Source: JAGVIE01 sp964520905 (GTDB taxonomy: Bacteria > Bacteroidota > Ignavibacteria > UBA10030 > SZUA-254). Taken from it: 64,000 nucleotides of DNA. Positions 1 through 7,120 of the stretch are shown piece by piece. Made by a program: the position numbers and the translations under genes. The stretch lies in assembly GCA_964520905.1 (NCBI GenBank), contig CAZFQL010000012.1, forward strand, positions 68,007-132,006. Reading direction: 5' to 3'. Every line of letters starts with the position of its first letter. Within the stretch, counting starts at the first letter, position 1. A model generated the notes under the pieces. The model saw only the letters and a program-made list of their open reading frames with translations, was not told the origin of the DNA and did not search any database.

Positions 1-2
1 GC

Positions 3-98
3 CAGATTGAAACGCATGAAAGCGGATTGCGAATCTGGCATGGTGGATATAACGAAGATTTTGGACTTGCACCAGAAGATATTGAAACTGTTTTTTAA
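3..98 (+). CDS. cas3: Probable Cas3 C-terminal end (partial, truncated by window start)
   Basis: An open frame enters from the left edge and ends in TAA 15 bp before cas5; about 31 residues are visible, ending EDFGLAPEDIETVF. In type I-C operons the gene directly upstream of cas5 is cas3, the helicase-nuclease that degrades target DNA after Cascade binding. The assignment rests on position and operon order; no helicase or HD motif lies inside the window. The short spacing and the strong Shine-Dalgarno GAAAGGAG of cas5 just after the stop fit one polycistronic transcript. Confidence 0.6.
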   Translation, partial: QIETHESGLRIWHGGYNEDFGLAPEDIETVF

Positions 99-113
99 TA
101 GAAAGGAGAAACC

Positions 114-827
114 ATGAATGACAATGTAGTTCGGGTAAAAGTAACGGGTGAGTTTGCCTGCTTCACCCGCCCTGACCTTAAGGTTGAACGAATGACCTAT
201 CCCTGCATGACTCCCTCGGCGGCGCGGGGGGTATTGGATTGCATTCTCTGGAAACCAGAGTTCGTGTGGCATGTTCATAGGATCAGCGTTCTTGAGCAAG
301 TGAAATTCCATTCGGTAAAGCGCAACGAGATCAATGCCAGACAGGGAAAGACACCGATAATCATCGAAGAAAATCGTACTCAACGTAACAGCATCGTGCT
401 AAAAGATGTTGGATACATCATCGAAGCATCGGTCTTCCAAACCGTGCCTGATGTAAAGAATTCGCCAAAGAAATACGTTGAGATGTTCAACCGGAGAGTA
501 CGCAAGGGACAATGCTGGCGACGTCCATTCTTAGGGACGCGCGAGTTTGCAGCAGAGTTTTTACCTGTGTCAGAAAATGACAAGCCGATACAAGAAGAAA
601 TTCCTATCGGTAGTATGTTCCTTGATATGTGGTATGACGAGAACGGTGTACCAATTCCAAAATTCTTTTATGATGTTGCCGTTAGGAATGGTGTGTTGGA
701 TTGCAGTGAGGCATACCAACAAATACTTACAAGCAAACACATTCAAGGTGAGATAGCAACGTACCCAAGGCAACTGATTCATGAATTTAATCTTGCCGAG
801 GAATCTACGGAAAAGGAGGCGTTATGA
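114..827 (+). CDS. cas5c: Type I-C Cas5 (Cas5c/Cas5d), crRNA-processing subunit
   Basis: 237 aa, normal length for Cas5d. The RAMP N-terminus (VRVKVTGEFACFTRPDLKVE) and the following PCMTPSAARGVLDCILWKP are typical of the family. In type I-C, which lacks Cas6, this protein is both the crRNA endonuclease and a Cascade structural subunit; from work on Bacillus halodurans the cut leaves an 11-nt 5' tag. Both repeat classes of the array here end TGGATTGAAAC, so either could give the same 11-nt tag (inference). The SD GAAAGGAG precedes the ATG. The stop overlaps the cas8c start by 4 nt (ATGA), implying translational coupling. Confidence 0.93.
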   Translation: MNDNVVRVKVTGEFACFTRPDLKVERMTYPCMTPSAARGVLDCILWKPEFVWHVHRISVLEQVKFHSVKRNEINARQGKTPIIIEENRTQRNSIVLKDVGYIIEASVFQTVPDVKNSPKKYVEMFNRRVRKGQCWRRPFLGTREFAAEFLPVSENDKPIQEEIPIGSMFLDMWYDENGVPIPKFFYDVAVRNGVLDCSEAYQQILTSKHIQGEIATYPRQLIHEFNLAEESTEKEAL

Positions 828-2599
828 TTCAAGAACTCGTTCTTTTATCTGAGAGGATTAGGAAGGATGAAATAGACAAGAGCCTCGTTCATGACGCTCT
901 ATGTAAAGAAAGACTTGATGCGTACATATATATAACAAAAATAGGGAAGTTTAACGGCATCATTCCAACAGAAAAAGGCATGACGGTCGTTGAAGATCTC
1001 GTAAGGACAGAAAACGCCGGTAGGACAAGTAATGTCCTAGCGCGTCTAGTTGTAGATAACGCTAAGTATGTATTGGGATTCCCTGAAACCAAGAGGACAA
1101 AAGAATGTCTTGAAGCATATCAAACAAAACTGAGAGACTATCAGAAAGTTGCAGGCATTAAATCACTTCTCGCCTTTTATGAAAATAAAAAGGAATTAAA
1201 AGCAGCACGTAAAGACTTTCAATCCAAAATAAATACGAAAGAACTAAAAGAAGGTACAAACTTCGGTGTCGTAATCCAGACCAAGGGACACAGAGATATT
1301 ATTCTTCACAAAGACAAATCACTATACGAAGCAATAAAACAGAAGTATGATGAGAAGGAGAAGGCACTCATAGGAGCCAATAAAGAAAAATGTTCATGTT
1401 GCGGGTCATCAGAATACCGAGTACGAGATATTTCAACTCATGGAACTATACGAAGCGTCCCAAATCCTAATACAACAGGTAATTACCTTGTTTCCTTTGA
1501 AGGCGATGTTTTTTCGTCATATGGTCTTGAGGGAAATGATAACTCTCTTATATGTACACATTGTGCGAAAGCATATGTTGATGCTTTGAATTGGCTTCTT
1601 TCCAATGGTGTGTTAAGAAAGAACAAAAATGGGAAGGAATACTTTGATTACAGGAATCGCAAGAATATCTCTAGTGACACCGCAGTTGTCTTTTGGTTAC
1701 GCGATGCAATAATAAGTCAAGAGCTTGATTGTCTTGACAAACCTGATGAAGGTAAAATTCGAGAGATGATAAAATCCATTCAAACCGGTCGAGCAGTGCT
1801 TGTAGAGAAAGCGAAGAAAGAAAAGATCGACAAGTTTTATGCAGTCACATTGAGCGGTGCAGCAGCACGTATTGCCGTGCGCGACTGGATTGAGACAAAT
1901 CTCCCCAATCTACGAACCAATATTGTAAAATGGTTTGAGAGCATCTCGATAGGAGAATACAACAAGGATGATAAAAAAATCGTTACGCAGTTTTCCCGTT
2001 TCTATGCCCTCGTCTCAAGTGTTAAGAGCAAAGGCGGAAAAGATTCACAACACGGAAGGATTGGTGCGGTACTTTGGAAATGCGCAGTGCTTGGCACTGC
2101 ACCGCCGCTTTGGCTGCTCAGCGCTGTATTAAACCGTCTCAGGGCAGAACAAGGGAATACAACTTCTGAACGAATAGCATTATTGAAACTTTATTTAGAT
2201 AGAAGAACAAACAACAAAGGAGAAAAAATATTTATGGCAACACTGGATGAATCAAACAAAAGCATTGCCTACACTTGCGGACGCTTATTTGCCGTCTTGG
2301 AGTCCATCCAATACCACGCATCGGGCGGCAACCTCAACGCAGGCATACGAGAACGGTTTTTCTCGTCTGCTTCAACCACGCCTTCAACGGCATTTGGAAG
2401 GTTAATGAAACTCTCACAGCATCATTTATCGAAGATACGCGGAGAGAAACCGGGACTTGCTGTCAATCTTGATAAACAACTGCAAGAACTGATGTGCAAT
2501 GTTGAAGGTTCACGCTTTCCTGTTACATTTTCGTTGGAAGATCAGGCAAGTTTCGCAATAGGTTATTATCATCAACGACAGCACGATTTTGCAAAGTAA
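824..2599 (+). CDS. cas8c: Type I-C Cas8c (Csd1), Cascade large subunit
   Basis: 591 aa, in the usual size range of Csd1/Cas8c. The N-terminus matches the family (LVLLSERI, then an IGKFNGIIPTEKG region). Two Cys pairs, CSCCG near residue 190 and CTHC near residue 245, look like the zinc-binding insertion of Cas8 proteins. The large subunit recognises the PAM and recruits Cas3. It starts inside the cas5 stop (ATGA overlap). The C-terminal roughly 121 residues are also a likely separate product (Cas11c) from an internal start at 2234. The stop is followed within 8 bp by a REP palindrome pair that separates it from cas7. Confidence 0.93.
   Translation: MIQELVLLSERIRKDEIDKSLVHDALCKERLDAYIYITKIGKFNGIIPTEKGMTVVEDLVRTENAGRTSNVLARLVVDNAKYVLGFPETKRTKECLEAYQTKLRDYQKVAGIKSLLAFYENKKELKAARKDFQSKINTKELKEGTNFGVVIQTKGHRDIILHKDKSLYEAIKQKYDEKEKALIGANKEKCSCCGSSEYRVRDISTHGTIRSVPNPNTTGNYLVSFEGDVFSSYGLEGNDNSLICTHCAKAYVDALNWLLSNGVLRKNKNGKEYFDYRNRKNISSDTAVVFWLRDAIISQELDCLDKPDEGKIREMIKSIQTGRAVLVEKAKKEKIDKFYAVTLSGAAARIAVRDWIETNLPNLRTNIVKWFESISIGEYNKDDKKIVTQFSRFYALVSSVKSKGGKDSQHGRIGAVLWKCAVLGTAPPLWLLSAVLNRLRAEQGNTTSERIALLKLYLDRRTNNKGEKIFMATLDESNKSIAYTCGRLFAVLESIQYHASGGNLNAGIRERFFSSASTTPSTAFGRLMKLSQHHLSKIRGEKPGLAVNLDKQLQELMCNVEGSRFPVTFSLEDQASFAIGYYHQRQHDFAK
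2234..2599 (+). CDS. cas11c: Internal in-frame start within cas8c: predicted Cas11c small subunit
   Basis: An ATG at 2234, in frame with cas8c, has a strong Shine-Dalgarno (AAAGGAG at 2216-2222, 11 nt upstream), much better than expected by chance inside a coding region. It would give a 121-aa protein beginning MATLDESNKSIAYTCGRLF. In studied type I-C systems the small subunit Cas11c is made from an internal translation start in the 3' part of cas8c and has about this length and this kind of sequence (LGRLFAVLE-IQ, HHL). The site and frame are seen; separate translation is inferred from those systems. Confidence 0.78.
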   Translation: MATLDESNKSIAYTCGRLFAVLESIQYHASGGNLNAGIRERFFSSASTTPSTAFGRLMKLSQHHLSKIRGEKPGLAVNLDKQLQELMCNVEGSRFPVTFSLEDQASFAIGYYHQRQHDFAK

Positions 2600-2606
2600 C
2601 CAATGG

Positions 2607-2667
2607 GTAGGACATTCATTCTTGAATGTCCATGCAAAAAAAAGACAGACAGGAATGTCTATCCTAC
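2607..2667. repeat. REP/BIME palindrome pair between cas8c and cas7
   Basis: Two head-to-head REP-like hairpins. The first is GTAG (2607-2610) followed by GACATTCA, loop TTCT, TGAATGTC (perfect 8-bp stem). The second, inverted, is GACAGACA, loop GGAA, TGTCTATC, then CTAC (2664-2667), an 8-bp stem with one G-T wobble. The GTAG head next to a hairpin is the hallmark of REP sequences mobilised by RAYT transposases. The same architecture flanks the transposase gene at 5239-5697, so this is probably a non-autonomous insertion mobilised by that enzyme. Confidence 0.82.
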
Positions 2668-2695
2668 AAACAATATTATTAAAGGAGAGCTTACA

Positions 2696-3634
2696 ATGAG
2701 TAATATAATTAAGAACCGATATGATTTTGTCTTTTTATTCGATGTAAAAGACGGCAACCCTAATGGTGATCCAGACCAAGACAATCTTCCCCGTATTGAT
2801 GCGGAAAATCAGGAAGGGCTTGTAACGGATGTGTGTATTAAACGCAAGGTGAGGAACTATGTCGAATTGAAGTTTGACAAAGCACCCGAATCGGAGAAGA
2901 ACAAACATCTGATTTTTATCAGACAAGGAAGCGTGCTAAACACAATCATTCAAGGTGCTGAGGGCGAAACTGTAAAAGCCCGACAAGAAGATTTATTCAA
3001 AAAATATTGGGATATCAGAACTTTTGGGGCTGTTCTCTCAACAGGAAAAGAGAAGGAGAAACCAATAGAAATCACGAACACTAATGAGGATGATGAAAAA
3101 AAAGAAAAGAAGCCAAAAGAGAAAAAAGGAAAAGGTGCAGGAACAGTCCGTGGACCAATTCAATTTACTTTCTCACGTTCAGAGGATAGAATATTTCAAG
3201 CGGAACACACAATAACTCGTTGTGCCGTAACCAAAGAAGAAGACGCGAAGAAACAAGAAGATCGCGAGTATGCATCAACGATGGGCCGCAAATCCACCGT
3301 GCCATACGGACTTTATCGAATGCACGGTTTTGTCTCAGCAGTTGACGCCGCCAAGACTGGCTTCTCAGAAGACGATTTGAATTTACTTTGGGAAGCGTTG
3401 CTGAACGCTTTTGAACACGACAGGTCTGCGGCTCGTGGTGAAATGAATCCACGCAAGTTAATTGTGTTCAAGCACGAAAGCCATCTCGGCAATGCACGTT
3501 CAGGTGAATTGTTTGAACGCGTGGATGTAGAAAAGAAAAAGGGCGTTGATCTTCCCCGCGCATGGAGCGATTATGAAGTAACGGTCAATAAAGGCAATAT
3601 ACCGAAGGGAATTGCACTCGACGAGAAGCTCTGA
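2696..3634 (+). CDS. cas7c: Type I-C Cas7 (Csd2), Cascade backbone subunit
   Basis: 312 aa from the ATG at 2696, preceded by SD AAAGGAG. A 31-codon upstream extension of the frame to 2603 runs through the REP pair and is unlikely to be coding. Csd2 hallmarks are FLFDVKDGNPNGDPDQDNLPR at the N-terminus, RTFGAVLSTG near residue 108 and VRGPIQFTFSRS near 151. Cas7 polymerises along the crRNA. Oddity: between STG and AGTVRGP lies an extra Lys/Glu-rich stretch (about residues 118-147), whereas usual Csd2 proteins pass almost directly from one motif to the other. Confidence 0.93.
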   Translation: MSNIIKNRYDFVFLFDVKDGNPNGDPDQDNLPRIDAENQEGLVTDVCIKRKVRNYVELKFDKAPESEKNKHLIFIRQGSVLNTIIQGAEGETVKARQEDLFKKYWDIRTFGAVLSTGKEKEKPIEITNTNEDDEKKEKKPKEKKGKGAGTVRGPIQFTFSRSEDRIFQAEHTITRCAVTKEEDAKKQEDREYASTMGRKSTVPYGLYRMHGFVSAVDAAKTGFSEDDLNLLWEALLNAFEHDRSAARGEMNPRKLIVFKHESHLGNARSGELFERVDVEKKKGVDLPRAWSDYEVTVNKGNIPKGIALDEKL

Positions 3635-3640
3635 CAACTC

Positions 3641-3672
3641 ATGTTTACCGAAGACGACTTCATCCAGATCAG
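3641..3672 (+). pseudogene. Duplicated 5' fragment of cas4 (direct repeat, left copy)
   Basis: Six bases after the cas7 stop an ATG opens the codons M-F-T-E-D-D-F-I-Q-I-S, nearly the same as the start of the intact cas4 at 4556 (M-Y-T-E-D-D-F-I-Q-I-S). The two 32-nt copies match at 30 positions and diverge abruptly after CAGATCAG. The frame then runs only to a TAA at 3722-3724. This is a remnant of cas4 in its expected position directly behind cas7, split off by the arrival of the Bro-N gene. Confidence 0.85.
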
Positions 3673-3711
3673 CGCGAATGGCATTGCTCATAACATATTG
3701 AAAGGAACCTT

Positions 3712-4551
3712 ATGTCAAACATAAAACTTTTTGAACAAAAGAAAATCCGCTCTGTCTGGAATGAAGCGGAGCAGAAAATGTATTTTTCTGTTGCCGATGT
3801 TGTAGAAGCATTAACCGACAGCGCGGATATAAAGCAATATGTAAAACGCTTGCGACAGCGCGATCCGCAATTACATTCCAACTGGGGTACAATTTGTACC
3901 CCCCTTGAAATGACTGCCGCTGATGGGAAGAGACGGAAGGTGCAATGTGCGAACGTAGAAGGATTATTGCGCATTATTCAATCTATTCCATCACCAAAAG
4001 CTGAACCGTTCAAACTCTGGTTGGCTAAAGTGGGGCAAGAACGGCTCGAAGAAATCGAAAATCCCGAACTTGCACAAGCACGCATGAGGCAAATTTATAA
4101 AGCTAAGGGCTACAGTGATGAATGGATTGAGAAACGTGTGCGTGGTATAGCTGTGCGGGACGAACTAACCGGTGAATGGAAACAACGCGGCGTAAAAGAA
4201 GGCAAAGAATTTGCCATCCTTACAGCAGAGATCAGCAAGGCAACATTTGGAGTTGTGCCAGGCGATAATAAAAAATTGAAAGGATTGACAAAACCACAGG
4301 AAAATCTTCGCGACCACATGACCGATCTCGAGTTAATATTTACGATGTTAGGAGAAGCATCAACAACAGAAATTGCACGGAATAAGAATGCTCAAGGATT
4401 CCCTGAGAATGAAAAAGCAGCTATCGAAGGTGGAACGGTTGCGGGCAAAGCACGAAGGAATCTGGAGAAGAAGTCCGGACGAAAGGTAGTTACAAGTCAA
4501 AACTACAAGTCGTTATCAGAGAAAAAGAAACGCGAAATTGACAAGCAGTGA
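3712..4551 (+). CDS. Bro-N domain protein (phage antirepressor / DinD-like) inserted in the cas operon
   Basis: 279 aa. The N-terminal ~110 residues fit a Bro-N domain (KIRSVWNEAEQKMYFSVADV, later GLLRIIQSIPSPKAEPFKLW). The C-terminal half (LRDHMTDLELIFTMLGEAST) is the tail common in cellular Bro/DinD-type proteins. The Bro-N domain is DNA-binding in viral and phage antirepressors; no function is established for this cellular branch. The gene has its own SD (GAAAGGA) and lies on the cas strand. It ends 4 nt before the cas4 ATG, so cas4 keeps a close upstream stop codon. Flanking cas4 5' repeats show it is a later insertion. It could be passive cargo, a regulator of the cas transcript or a defence accessory; nothing in the sequence decides this. 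Confidence 0.85.
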   Translation: MSNIKLFEQKKIRSVWNEAEQKMYFSVADVVEALTDSADIKQYVKRLRQRDPQLHSNWGTICTPLEMTAADGKRRKVQCANVEGLLRIIQSIPSPKAEPFKLWLAKVGQERLEEIENPELAQARMRQIYKAKGYSDEWIEKRVRGIAVRDELTGEWKQRGVKEGKEFAILTAEISKATFGVVPGDNKKLKGLTKPQENLRDHMTDLELIFTMLGEASTTEIARNKNAQGFPENEKAAIEGGTVAGKARRNLEKKSGRKVVTSQNYKSLSEKKKREIDKQ

Positions 4552-4555
4552 TCCT

Positions 4556-4587
4556 ATGTACACCGAAGACGACTTCATCCAGATCAG
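4556..4587 (+). repeat. Right copy of the 32-nt cas4 5' direct repeat
   Basis: This is the start of the functional cas4 and the right-hand partner of the copy at 3641-3672 (30 of 32 positions identical; the differences are at positions 5 and 6). The pair brackets the Bro-N gene. Such an arrangement can come from insertion with target duplication, or from an element that carries the displaced 5' end of its target gene and restores it. Confidence 0.85.
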
Positions 4588-5188
4588 TTCATTACAGCAT
4601 TATGTATTTTGTCCGCGGCAATGCGGGTTGATACATGTGGAAGACGTATGGACGGATAATGTCTTTACCGTGCGGGGAGAAATCCTGCATGAAAAGGTGG
4701 ATACCGACACGTACGAAACGCGGGGCACACTGAAAACGGTACGTGGGTTGAGAATCCACTCAACACGGCTTGGCATTGTTGGGCGCGCGGATGTAGTGGA
4801 GTTTAGAAAATCAACCAATGCTGGTGGATCGCCTGATGTGATGCCGGTGGAGTTCAAATCGGGAGAACCCAAGGAAGATGTGAGCGATAAGGTGCAATTG
4901 TGCGCGCAAGCATTATGCTTAGAAGAAATGATGAACACGCAGGTGAAGCGCGGAGCGTTCTTCTATGGTAAAATCCGCCGTCGCGTACAGGTCGAACTTG
5001 ATGACGAACTAAGAAAGCAAACAAAAGAAATTATTGCTGCCGTGCATGAGATTGTCTCCCAAAAGAAAGTGCCCGCGGCACGTTACAACGAGAAATGCAG
5101 AAATTGTTCTCTTGAAGAAACATGCATGCCAAAGGCAATGAATGAGAAAAAGTTGAAGCAGTATATGGATAATTTATATTTACAATAA
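4556..5188 (+). CDS. cas4: CRISPR-associated exonuclease Cas4
   Basis: 210 aa from the ATG at 4556; the frame is open slightly upstream from a TTG, but homology begins with YTEDDFIQIS. It has the RecB-like Cas4 layout: first Cys pair in FCPRQC (C19, C23), GEILHEK, VGRADVVEF, PVEFKSGEPK with the catalytic Asp/Glu-x-Lys region, and QLCAQALCLEE. A C-terminal Cys cluster (CRNCSLEETC) completes a 4Fe-4S site. Cas4 trims prespacers and selects PAM and orientation together with Cas1-Cas2. There is no obvious SD; translation is probably coupled to the preceding stop (TGA, 4 nt, ATG). Confidence 0.93.
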   Translation: MYTEDDFIQISSLQHYVFCPRQCGLIHVEDVWTDNVFTVRGEILHEKVDTDTYETRGTLKTVRGLRIHSTRLGIVGRADVVEFRKSTNAGGSPDVMPVEFKSGEPKEDVSDKVQLCAQALCLEEMMNTQVKRGAFFYGKIRRRVQVELDDELRKQTKEIIAAVHEIVSQKKVPAARYNEKCRNCSLEETCMPKAMNEKKLKQYMDNLYLQ

Positions 5189-5207
5189 ATTGCACGAAAT
5201 AATTTTG

Positions 5208-5231
5208 GTAGGTCAATCATTCTTGATTGAC
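5208..5231 (+). repeat. REP palindrome upstream of the RAYT gene
   Basis: GTAG (5208-5211) followed by a perfect hairpin: GTCAATCA, loop TTCT, TGATTGAC. It has the same head, loop and stem length as the left hairpin at 2607-2630, with a different stem sequence. It ends 7 nt before the transposase ATG, so it lies in the leader of the transposase and between cas4 and its downstream neighbours. Confidence 0.85.
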
Positions 5232-5238
5232 AAAAAAA

Positions 5239-5697
5239 ATGGCGGAAGAATTGAAAATAACACGGCGGCATTTGCCACATTGGACAATCGATGGTTCTAT
5301 CTACTTTGTAACATTTTGTACAGACAAAACGATGTTTGATGAGAATGAACAGCGCATGATTCTTAATCATATTAAAGAAGGAGATGGAAAATTCTATGAT
5401 TGCTATGCCGCCATGGTGATGCCGGATCATGTGCATTTACTTTTGCAACCAAAGGAAGGAATGACCTTAAGCCGAATTATGCACGGTATCAAAGGTGTGG
5501 GCGCCCATAAGATCAATCAGCATCGGAATACTAAAGGAGCGATTTGGCAGAAAGAGTCGTTCGATAGAATTGTGCGGGATGGAAAAGAATTCGAAGAGAA
5601 GTTGAATTATATGTACAACAATCCAATAAAAAAAGGATTAATCGAAGAACCAGAGACATATACGGGTTGGTGGTACAATGAAAACAAATGCGGGTAG
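5239..5697 (+). mobile_element. REP-associated tyrosine transposase (RAYT, Y1_Tnp / IS200-like)
   Basis: 152 aa from the ATG at 5239; an upstream in-frame TTG lies inside the REP hairpin and is unlikely as start. HUH motif H64-V-H66 in VMPDHVHLLLQ; RAYT signature IWQKESFDRIVRD; catalytic Tyr expected at Y124 in NYMYNNPIKKGL. These enzymes cut and join single-stranded DNA at GTAG-headed REP hairpins. Hairpins of exactly that form lie just upstream (5208-5231) and downstream (from 5694), and a pair also lies at 2607-2667. Its last codon and stop (GGG TAG) form part of the GTAG head of the downstream REP. It sits inside the cas operon between cas4 and cas1 and appears intact. Confidence 0.88.
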
Positions 5698-5784
5698 GAC
5701 ATTCATTCTTGAATGTCCGTTACGGACATATAAAAATGTATCTTACAAAACATATGGAATGACACACAAGAATGTGTGTCCTAC
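5694..5784. repeat. REP/BIME cluster downstream of the RAYT gene
   Basis: Three palindromes. First, GTAG (5694-5697) plus GACATTCA-TTCT-TGAATGTC, identical to the left hairpin at 2607-2630. Second, a degenerate inverted hairpin, GACATAT to ATGTATC followed by TTAC (5725-5746), with one mismatch and a changed head. Third, an inverted hairpin GACACACA-AGAA-TGTGTGTC followed by CTAC (5761-5784). Outward GTAG/CTAC heads define a BIME. The cluster ends 9 nt before the cas1 ATG and so forms the whole cas1 leader. Confidence 0.85.
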
Positions 5785-5793
5785 AAAAACTTT

Positions 5794-6822
5794 ATGAAAA
5801 AACATCTCAACACACTCTACATTACTTCTGACGATGCCTATGTCCACAAAGAACGGGAAACGTTTGTTGTGGAGGTGAATAACGAAAAGGTTTTTCAGGC
5901 ACCCGTTCATTCGATTGAGAACATAGTTTGTTTCGGTTTCAAAGCGCTGAGTCCGCCGCTGATGGCATTTTGTGCGGAGAATAATGTTGGGATCAGTTAT
6001 CTTTCGGAGAACGGAAAGTTTCTTGCACGCGTATATGGCGCACAAAAAGGAAATGTTCTTCTGCGGAAAGCCCAGTATGCAATTTCAGATAACGAAATGG
6101 AATCACTTGCAATTGCACGACCAATAGTTGCGGCGAAGGTAGCTAATTATCGCAATCTGTTGCTTCGCCACCAGCGTAATCATCCGGATGAATGCCCTGA
6201 TTCCGTTGGATTAACGGCGGAGACGATGGGACAGCGGCTGATGGAAATCCATGGGGCGGAATCGTTGGATGGACTTCGCGGCTACGAAGGAGAATGTGCG
6301 GCACTGTATTTCGGAGTGCTGTCGGCACTCATCACGGTTCAACAGGAAGATTTCATATTTACTGGTCGAACGAAACGACCGCCGCTTGATCCTGCCAATG
6401 CGCTTCTTTCATTCTTGTATGCAATTTTGGCAAACGATGTGAGGTCGGCACTTGAGACAACCGGACTTGATCCGCAGGTAGGTTTCTTGCATCAACTAAG
6501 ATCGGGAAGGCCAAGTTTAGCGCTCGATCTGATGGAAGAATTCCGGGCATATCTTGGTGACAGGATAATGCTGAATCTCATCAATCTCAAACAAGTGACG
6601 AAAGCAGATTTCGAAATCCGTGAATCAGGGGAAGTCCGCATGTCTGACGATGCCCGAAAGACAGTGATAACCGCATATCAGAAGCGCAAACAGGAAGAGA
6701 TCACGCATCCGTTTCTCGACGAAAAGATGACAATTGGTTTACTGCCGCACATTCAAGCACAGCTTCTCGCAAGATACATCAGAGGAGATATTCCCGAATA
6801 TCCACCATTTTATCTCAAGTGA
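5794..6822 (+). CDS. cas1: Cas1 integrase (type I-C)
   Basis: 342 aa. The start is taken at ATG 5794 (MKKHLNTLYITSDDAYVHKE), where family homology begins; an upstream in-frame GTG at 5776 lies inside the REP hairpin. Expected metal-binding residues are E167 (GYEGECAALYF), H233 (VGFLHQLRSGRPSLALDL) and an acidic residue in LDLMEEF (E248 or D245). Cas1 with Cas2 inserts spacers at the leader-repeat junction. No Shine-Dalgarno is visible before the ATG; the REP cluster occupies that space, so translation may have been weakened by the insertion (inference). The stop is followed 7 nt later by cas2. Confidence 0.94.
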   Translation: MKKHLNTLYITSDDAYVHKERETFVVEVNNEKVFQAPVHSIENIVCFGFKALSPPLMAFCAENNVGISYLSENGKFLARVYGAQKGNVLLRKAQYAISDNEMESLAIARPIVAAKVANYRNLLLRHQRNHPDECPDSVGLTAETMGQRLMEIHGAESLDGLRGYEGECAALYFGVLSALITVQQEDFIFTGRTKRPPLDPANALLSFLYAILANDVRSALETTGLDPQVGFLHQLRSGRPSLALDLMEEFRAYLGDRIMLNLINLKQVTKADFEIRESGEVRMSDDARKTVITAYQKRKQEEITHPFLDEKMTIGLLPHIQAQLLARYIRGDIPEYPPFYLK

Positions 6823-6829
6823 AATCACT

Positions 6830-7120
6830 ATGATGGTTATAGTAAGTTATGATGTGTCAACGAAGACCGCAAGCGGAGTTCGCCGACTTAGAAAAATTTC
6901 GGAGATGTGTTTGGACTATGGATTACGCGTACAAAATTCGGTGTTTGAATGCAATGTGGATCCGGCGCAGTGGGAAATTCTTAAGGATCGATTGTTATCT
7001 TTGTACAATGCGGAAGAAGATAGTTTGAGGTTTTATTATCTTGGATCAAATTGGAAACGCAGAGTAGAACATCATGGCAAAGCTACGATAGATGATATTG
7101 AGGAGCCACTTATTGTTTGA
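6830..7120 (+). CDS. cas2: Cas2 (adaptation complex subunit)
   Basis: 96 aa from the ATG at 6830; a second ATG follows immediately at 6833, and the longer upstream frame merely overlaps cas1. The ferredoxin-like Cas2 start is clear: MVIVSYDVSTKTASGVRRL, with the conserved Asp after SY. RVQNSVFECNVD and LRFYYLG follow. Cas2 dimerises and bridges two Cas1 dimers. As in most type I-C loci it is the last cas gene and directly precedes the CRISPR leader. Confidence 0.95.
   Translation: MMVIVSYDVSTKTASGVRRLRKISEMCLDYGLRVQNSVFECNVDPAQWEILKDRLLSLYNAEEDSLRFYYLGSNWKRRVEHHGKATIDDIEEPLIV

Noticed and set aside
2603..2695. Longer cas7 start at 2603
   Set aside because: The extension translates the REP palindromes; the ATG at 2696 has a strong Shine-Dalgarno and begins the Csd2 homology.
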